Positions 59,043 through 64,000 of a stretch of DNA of 64,000 bases are shown piece by piece. Position numbers and translations under genes: made by a program. Within the stretch, counting starts at the first letter, position 1, and each line of letters begins with the position of its first letter. Under the pieces are notes generated by a model, which was not told the origin of the DNA, did no database searches, and saw only the letters and a list, made by a program, of their open reading frames with translations. This stretch comes from Ananas comosus (taxonomy: Eukaryota > Streptophyta > Magnoliopsida > Poales > Bromeliaceae), in NCBI RefSeq assembly GCF_001540865.1, contig NC_033640.1:283174-347173 (forward strand), written 5' to 3'.

Positions 59043-61065
59043 TTATTTTTACTTTTTCCTTTTTTTTTTTTTTTTTTCTCTCTGGGGGCCCGAAAAAAAA
59101 GGGAGGGAGAGGGACGTTATAGACTAGGACCTAGGGAGTACTAGGACACGTGGCCAAGTCTGAATGGTCGGTGCCTTTGCGGAGCTTTGAATGTACCGTA
59201 GGGACACGATATGACGTAAGTAACCGTTGGGAGGTGGTCCTTCCGATGGCAAAATGCCTAATAGTCCCTGTACTACAAACAAATTCCAAAATGATTCCTG
59301 TAGTTTTCGCAGAAAAATAATACCATCCCTACACTATTTACAAATTACAACCCAATCCCTAACGGTGAAAAATATTAATCTTTCTATCAACTCACTAGTT
59401 TATATATATAAACATTATCAAAAGCTAAATAATATTATTAAAAAAGCTAATTTTAAAATTCGCATAATGCACTTCGTAAATTTGGTCACTGATTAATGAC
59501 TACGAATTGATTTTGCTCATATCGCTTTTAATACAAAAATAATTTGAAAATAAAAGTTTGGAAAAAAAAAAAGTGTGCAATGAGTATAGGGACTGAATTA
59601 GAACGACTGGTTATTAGAGGTACTACAATGCATTTGTTTCCCCTCTCCTTGTTCTTCCTGTGAATTGTTCACCACACGTGTGAGCTACTGAGGGCTCTCC
59701 AACCCAAAAGGCCGAGACACGTGTGACTACGCCAGCTGGCGCGTTTGACTTTGACCAACGGGGAGAGTGGATTTGAGCTTCAACATTTGGTCCTCTCCAA
59801 CAAATGGTGTTACGCCACGTGGTTTAGAGCGACGTGGCACGTGGTGATAGGTTGGCAACCGAGTTTGGTGTTGTGGCCCACAGAGCTCGACAAGAAGAGC
59901 CTCGATGTTCCCGCGGAGATGGTTGGTGGACGGTTCCTGCGCCGTTAATCGTACCGTTTCACGGCCACGATGTCTCGCTTCGCAGGAATCCGCCACGTGG
60001 CGCCACCGGACCCGTGTGATTGTCCCGTGGAAGTTTCTCGAAGCACCGGTTGAACCGGGTTTTGATTCAAATATTCGGTGTCTTAAAAAAATATATTTTT
60101 TTAACAGTTATGATACATATAAATATAATAATATATAGGATAAACTTCAAATACCATCCCTATAGTTTCACGTTTTCTTACTTTAGTATCCTCTGGTTTA
60201 AAATATATCGTACCCAATGGTTTTATTTTTCTTTTTTCGTCAGCTCCTGCGTTAATATTTGGTTAAATTATATATAAAAAAATTCACATACTCCACCTAA
60301 ATTTATTGGATATTCATTTTAGTACCCTTTAGGTTTAACTTTACCACTGATTTAACGAAAAAAATTAATACAATAAATAATAAAAAGAGAAAAATAAAAT
60401 CACATAATACTATATTAATATATGTTAAAACACATGGTACTAAAATGAGAGAGTGTGAAACAAAAGGGGTGATATTTGAAGTTTTTCCTAATAAATATAT
60501 GTATCATCAACACATTCTCTCTCTCTCAAAAAAAAAAAAAAAGAAAAAAAAAATAGATTAAAAAGTGCAATTAAAAGAATACACAAATGCAAGGGACTAT
60601 GCTTCTTATAATAATAATACTTCAACATTGAACTTGTCATGTAATTGAATCAAATTCTCTTCTTTCTCAAACATATACTTTTCATGTTCAAGCGCGCCCG
60701 TACAAGTGCGCGTAAACGACCTTCGTTCGATAAACGAGAATGAGGCTCAAAATGATCGCGACAATGCATAGTCCCGACATGATCAACGAACTCGCGAAGA
60801 AGCAAATGGCCCCCTCGCATTTCAGCGGCTCGTCGGCGAGGTAACTCCGAGGAACATGAGCTTGTTTCTCCGCTTCGTAGTCGTATATGCTGCTCGCTAT
60901 AAGACCGGAGAATATCAAAGAACCCGCGGGGTTGGCGATCGTGAGGAAATTGTATAATGCTCCGAAGTTTTTTAAGCCGAAGAGTTCGGAGGCGGCGGCG
61001 GGGACGATGGCCCAATGAGCACCGTAGCCGAGCCCAATAAGTAGCGTTCCTATGTACATTGTGCC
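59043..61065. repeat. 2-kb tandem duplication, unit 2
   Basis: The second unit continues without a break into the intact gene on the right. It carries its own G-box block (59675, 59718, 59816, 59838, 59994, plus 59147) and family E MITE (60137-60490). Confidence 0.85.
60137..60490. repeat. MITE (family E, copy 4)
   Basis: The left end GGATAAACTTCAAATACCAT and right end GATATTTGAAGTTTTTCC are inverted. It is the duplicate of copy 3. Confidence 0.6.
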
Positions 61066-64000
61066 GGGCCAAGCCACGGCGAAGAGAAAGTGCCCTATCG
61101 CCATTGCGACCTGCGCCACCGCCATTGCTACGGGCCTCGGATATGCATGGTCCCTGATCAAAAAGGAACGACAAGTTAGCGAAAACGAGTAGTAGGGAAT
61201 TTGAGTGAACATTTGAATAAACATTACCTCAAATTATGAATTTCATGAGGATTTTGATTAATCACAAAGCCAGATCTGACGAATACGAACACGATAGTGC
61301 GAGTAGAGAAGTTGGAAAAAGAATTGAGTGTGAGCATGAGCATACCTGACGATGATCTCCGAAAAATACCCGCCGCCGACGCGACCAAGGAAATTCCAAA
61401 TGCTGATCATCGACACGAAGATGTGCGTCTCGTCGTATCCCAAAGACTGACTCATCTGACCCAAATTGTCGATCACGGTCAAGCCCGAGCCCGACCCGAG
61501 CAAAAGTGAGAAAAAAATGAGCCAAAAGTCGGCCTTTATCAGAGCCTGCGTCAAGGTGAAGTCCTCTCCCCTGCGCGGCCCGCCTCTCTTCTTCTTCACC
61601 CTCACCGCCCCTTCGGCCGCGGCTTGAAATAGTCTCGCTTGTAGCTGCGCAATTCTCTTTTGCCTCTCCAAGGCTGGTAACAAATCGACTTCTCGCGGCT
61701 TTTCGTCCTCGACTTCACTTAGAATCACTTCATGTTGGTCCTTGGACTCCCCCGATTTGCTGCTCTCTTCTTTCGTCGGCTCGAAGAGAAAAGGCTCTTC
61801 CAAAGGTGATTTGGTGTCAAAATGGAATGATAACAATATCGGAACGACGAGCGGAAGCAGTATAAGGAAGAGTAGGATCACAGTAAAGAGTACAATCAAA
61901 GAATGGCTTAATTCCACCAAGTCTTCGACGAGCATGACGCCCATTAGATAAGCCGCGAGAAGCAAGCATATGCTGTAGACGAACATGAAGCTCGATTGAT
62001 CAGTGGGCCGGACTTGCCTATGGCCTTTGACGGGTCGGATGATGAACATCAAACCGACGGCCACCATGGACGGTCCGATCGCCACCATGAAGATCAGGCC
62101 GGCGTGATCGGGCGCGTGTACCATAGTATATATTTGAGTTAGGATTGCGCCACTTAAGCCCGCAAACCCCTTGAGAATTCCAACTATCGGGCCACGGCTT
62201 TTCGGGAAGTTCTGCACGCAGGAGACGAGCGCGGCCGTGTTGAAGTAGGTCTCGCCGTTCGTTCCGATGAAAATAAGAATGCACATCTGAAAGAAGCGAT
62301 AAAAGCAGAGGCAAGAGTAAGTGCGAAATGAGACTGATTTGATGATCTGAGAAGACTAGGGGCACATAAGGAAAGAATCAGTAAAATCATATTAATCATC
62401 TCGGAGAATCAAATACATATAAACCACATGTTAATCAGTTCTTATGCTACACAAGAGAGAAGATTACAAGATGAAACATATACATCAGTGTATCTTGATA
62501 AACAACTTCGTAAGGGATTATTTTTTCTTTGGCTGCGGCATCTTCGAAGTATCGATATTTATAAGCTAAACTAGTTAATTACACTCTTTTAGATAAATTT
62601 CTGCAGTGATCCACTATTATCATTTACTTATTCAAATATATGGCTATTTAAGATGCTCGCTAAGTTCTCGATATTCTATGACAATATATGGAATAAGCTG
62701 CAGTATGGTTGGACCTGTAAATTTAGTACAAAATTAAATATGAATCCTATGACCTTTTCAAATGCGACAATTTACAAATTTCAGATCGCGAACATTGAAT
62801 ATAGAGATTTGACAAGATCATTAAGTACACTAAATAACAGAAACTATGCATAAACTATTCCCACATCTTCAGATTGGCACAAGCATATCTGTCGTGGTTA
62901 TAATCAATTAGTCTCTTGATTCCACCATTATCCGGATCCAGAAAAAAAGGAAAGGACGAATTAACCATCCTTAACTATTAAAACTAGTGACTAATTTTTT
63001 TAAAAGTGTTCAATTCTTCTTATCTAGAGTCAAGAAGAGTACAAAAACAAAACCAAAACCAAAAAAATAAATAAGGAGAAAAAATCAAAACAATCTTATG
63101 AAGATCATGAAACATATAGTATTACTTGTCCCTGAATAAAGAAGCAAGTTATAACTCATTCACATACTTGGAAGAATCGCATGAAACCAATCAGCAAATC
63201 CAAATAATTCAAGCAAAAATCAACATAAGTTGTGAATTATTGATCTGAAGATCATGAAACATAGTATCAGTTATTGCTGAACAAAGCAGCAACTTATAAC
63301 TAATTCACATTCTAGGAATCACATACGGAACCAACAACCAAATTCACATAATAATTCACACAAAAATCAATAATATTTGTTAATTATGTCTATAAATAAG
63401 ATCGTGAAACATAGTATTAATCATCGCTGGACAAAAACAGCAACTTTTGTAACTCATCCACATATCTACAAATTCCAGTAATTCGCACAGCAATGAATAT
63501 ACACAACCAATGCAATCACAACCCAATTTTGTGAACAAAGAAGCAACTTATAACTCGTTCACATAATAATTCACTCAAAAATCAACAAAATTTGTTAGTT
63601 ATAGATCATGAAACATAGTATTAATCACTGCTGAACAAAAAACAGCTACTTTTGTAACTCTTCCGCATATCAACAAATTTGAGTACTTCACACAGCAATG
63701 AATATACACAACCAATGCAATCGCAACCCGATTTTGTGAACAAAGAAGCAACTTATAACTCCTTCACATAATAATTCACACAAAAATCAACAAAAATTGT
63801 TAGTCATAGATCATGAAACATAGTATTAATCATTGCTGAACAAAAAACAGCAACTTTTGTAACTCATCCAGATATCGACAAATTCGAGTAATTCATACAG
63901 CACCAAGCCAATCAGAAGCAAAACCCGATTTTGCGACTCACCGCCCAGAGAGGCAGCGGCGGCGACCGCCCCGTGACGACGAGCCAAACCCACCCATACC
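60688..64000 (-). CDS. Nodulin-like/MFS transporter resembling NUCLEAR FUSION DEFECTIVE 4 (5' part outside)
   Basis: A multi-pass membrane protein of the nodulin-like MFS family; substrates are largely unknown. Exons in window: 63942-64000 (partial first exon, ending YGWVWLVVTGRSPPLPLWA), 61346-62286 and 60688-61153, joined in frame and giving at least 487 residues. The nodulin-like half has MCILIFIGTNGETYFNTAAL and SRGPIVGILKGFAGLSGAIL. A charged cytoplasmic loop with Lys/Glu/Ser (EPTKEESSKSGESKD) follows. The MFS half has KADFWLIFFSLLLGSGSGLT and GYGAHWAIVPAAASELFGLK. Helices are visible throughout. The 1.65-kb first intron holds a minisatellite. Part of the last exon is duplicated at 58658. 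NFD4 in Arabidopsis is known from karyogamy defects; the same role here is only inferred from family. Confidence 0.92.
63095..63900. repeat. Intronic minisatellite of ~150-205 bp units
   Basis: The unit starts GATCATGAAACATAGTATTA and includes 'gctgaacaaa..cagcaactt.taact' and 'acaaa.tc..tAattcacacaaaaatcaac'. Unit starts are at about 63103, 63250, 63400, 63604 and 63809. It is in the first intron of the NFD4-like gene, ending near the splice donor. Confidence 0.7.

Noticed and set aside
63095..63900. CRISPR-like array
   Set aside because: The units are long, variable and tandem rather than short repeats with unique spacers, and the genome is eukaryotic. It is an intronic minisatellite.

Overview
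This is a stretch of plant nuclear genome. The genes have introns and transit peptides, there are many class I and II transposons and long TA and GA microsatellites, and the gene families are plant-specific (SWEET, PPR, JINGUBANG, CYP20-2). GC-rich first exons set in AT-rich flanks suggest a monocot, perhaps a commelinid such as pineapple. The species is an inference and I cannot prove it. Single N bases (5485, 8249, 13531, 46987, 59042) and one run of 23 N (45233-45255) show it is a draft assembly.

Genes from left to right: a doubtful coding tail at the left edge and a doubtful minus-strand first exon near 1.18 kb; a complete 13-exon mitochondrial 2-oxoglutarate dehydrogenase E2 gene (minus, 2.3-7.5 kb); a three-exon gene of unknown function (minus, 11.5-13.8 kb); an intronless JINGUBANG-type WD40 gene (minus, 15.6-17.1 kb); a probable non-coding host gene carrying two box C/D snoRNA-like units and one decayed copy (plus, 18.9-20.9 kb); a six-exon SWEET sugar transporter (plus, 29.3-31.1 kb); a two-exon P-class PPR gene (plus, 38.7-41.0 kb); a seven-exon plastid cyclophilin CYP20-2 (minus, 49.1-52.5 kb); an OTU-family cysteine protease whose N-terminus is broken in this assembly (minus, 54.1-56.8 kb); and the 3' part of a nodulin-like/MFS gene resembling NFD4 (minus, 60.7 kb to the right edge). 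A 5'-truncated copy of the NFD4-like gene lies in a 2-kb tandem duplication next to it. The genes are not functionally linked.

The rest is repeat-rich and unusually readable. Between 31.9 and 38.6 kb, three tandem copies of a ~0.3-kb repeat act as their own empty-site controls: the first is intact, the second carries a CACTA element and a minus-strand Helitron, and the third carries a ~2.9-kb foldback element and a plus-strand Helitron that itself contains a MITE. A tRNA-derived SINE with a perfect 13-bp target duplication sits just upstream. Several families of long palindromic MITEs lie inside TA or GA microsatellites at 5.2, 10.6, 24.0, 27.4, 43.3-45.2 and 47.3 kb. A tiny LTR element (TRIM) is inserted in one MITE, and an uninterrupted relative 30 kb away shows the empty site.
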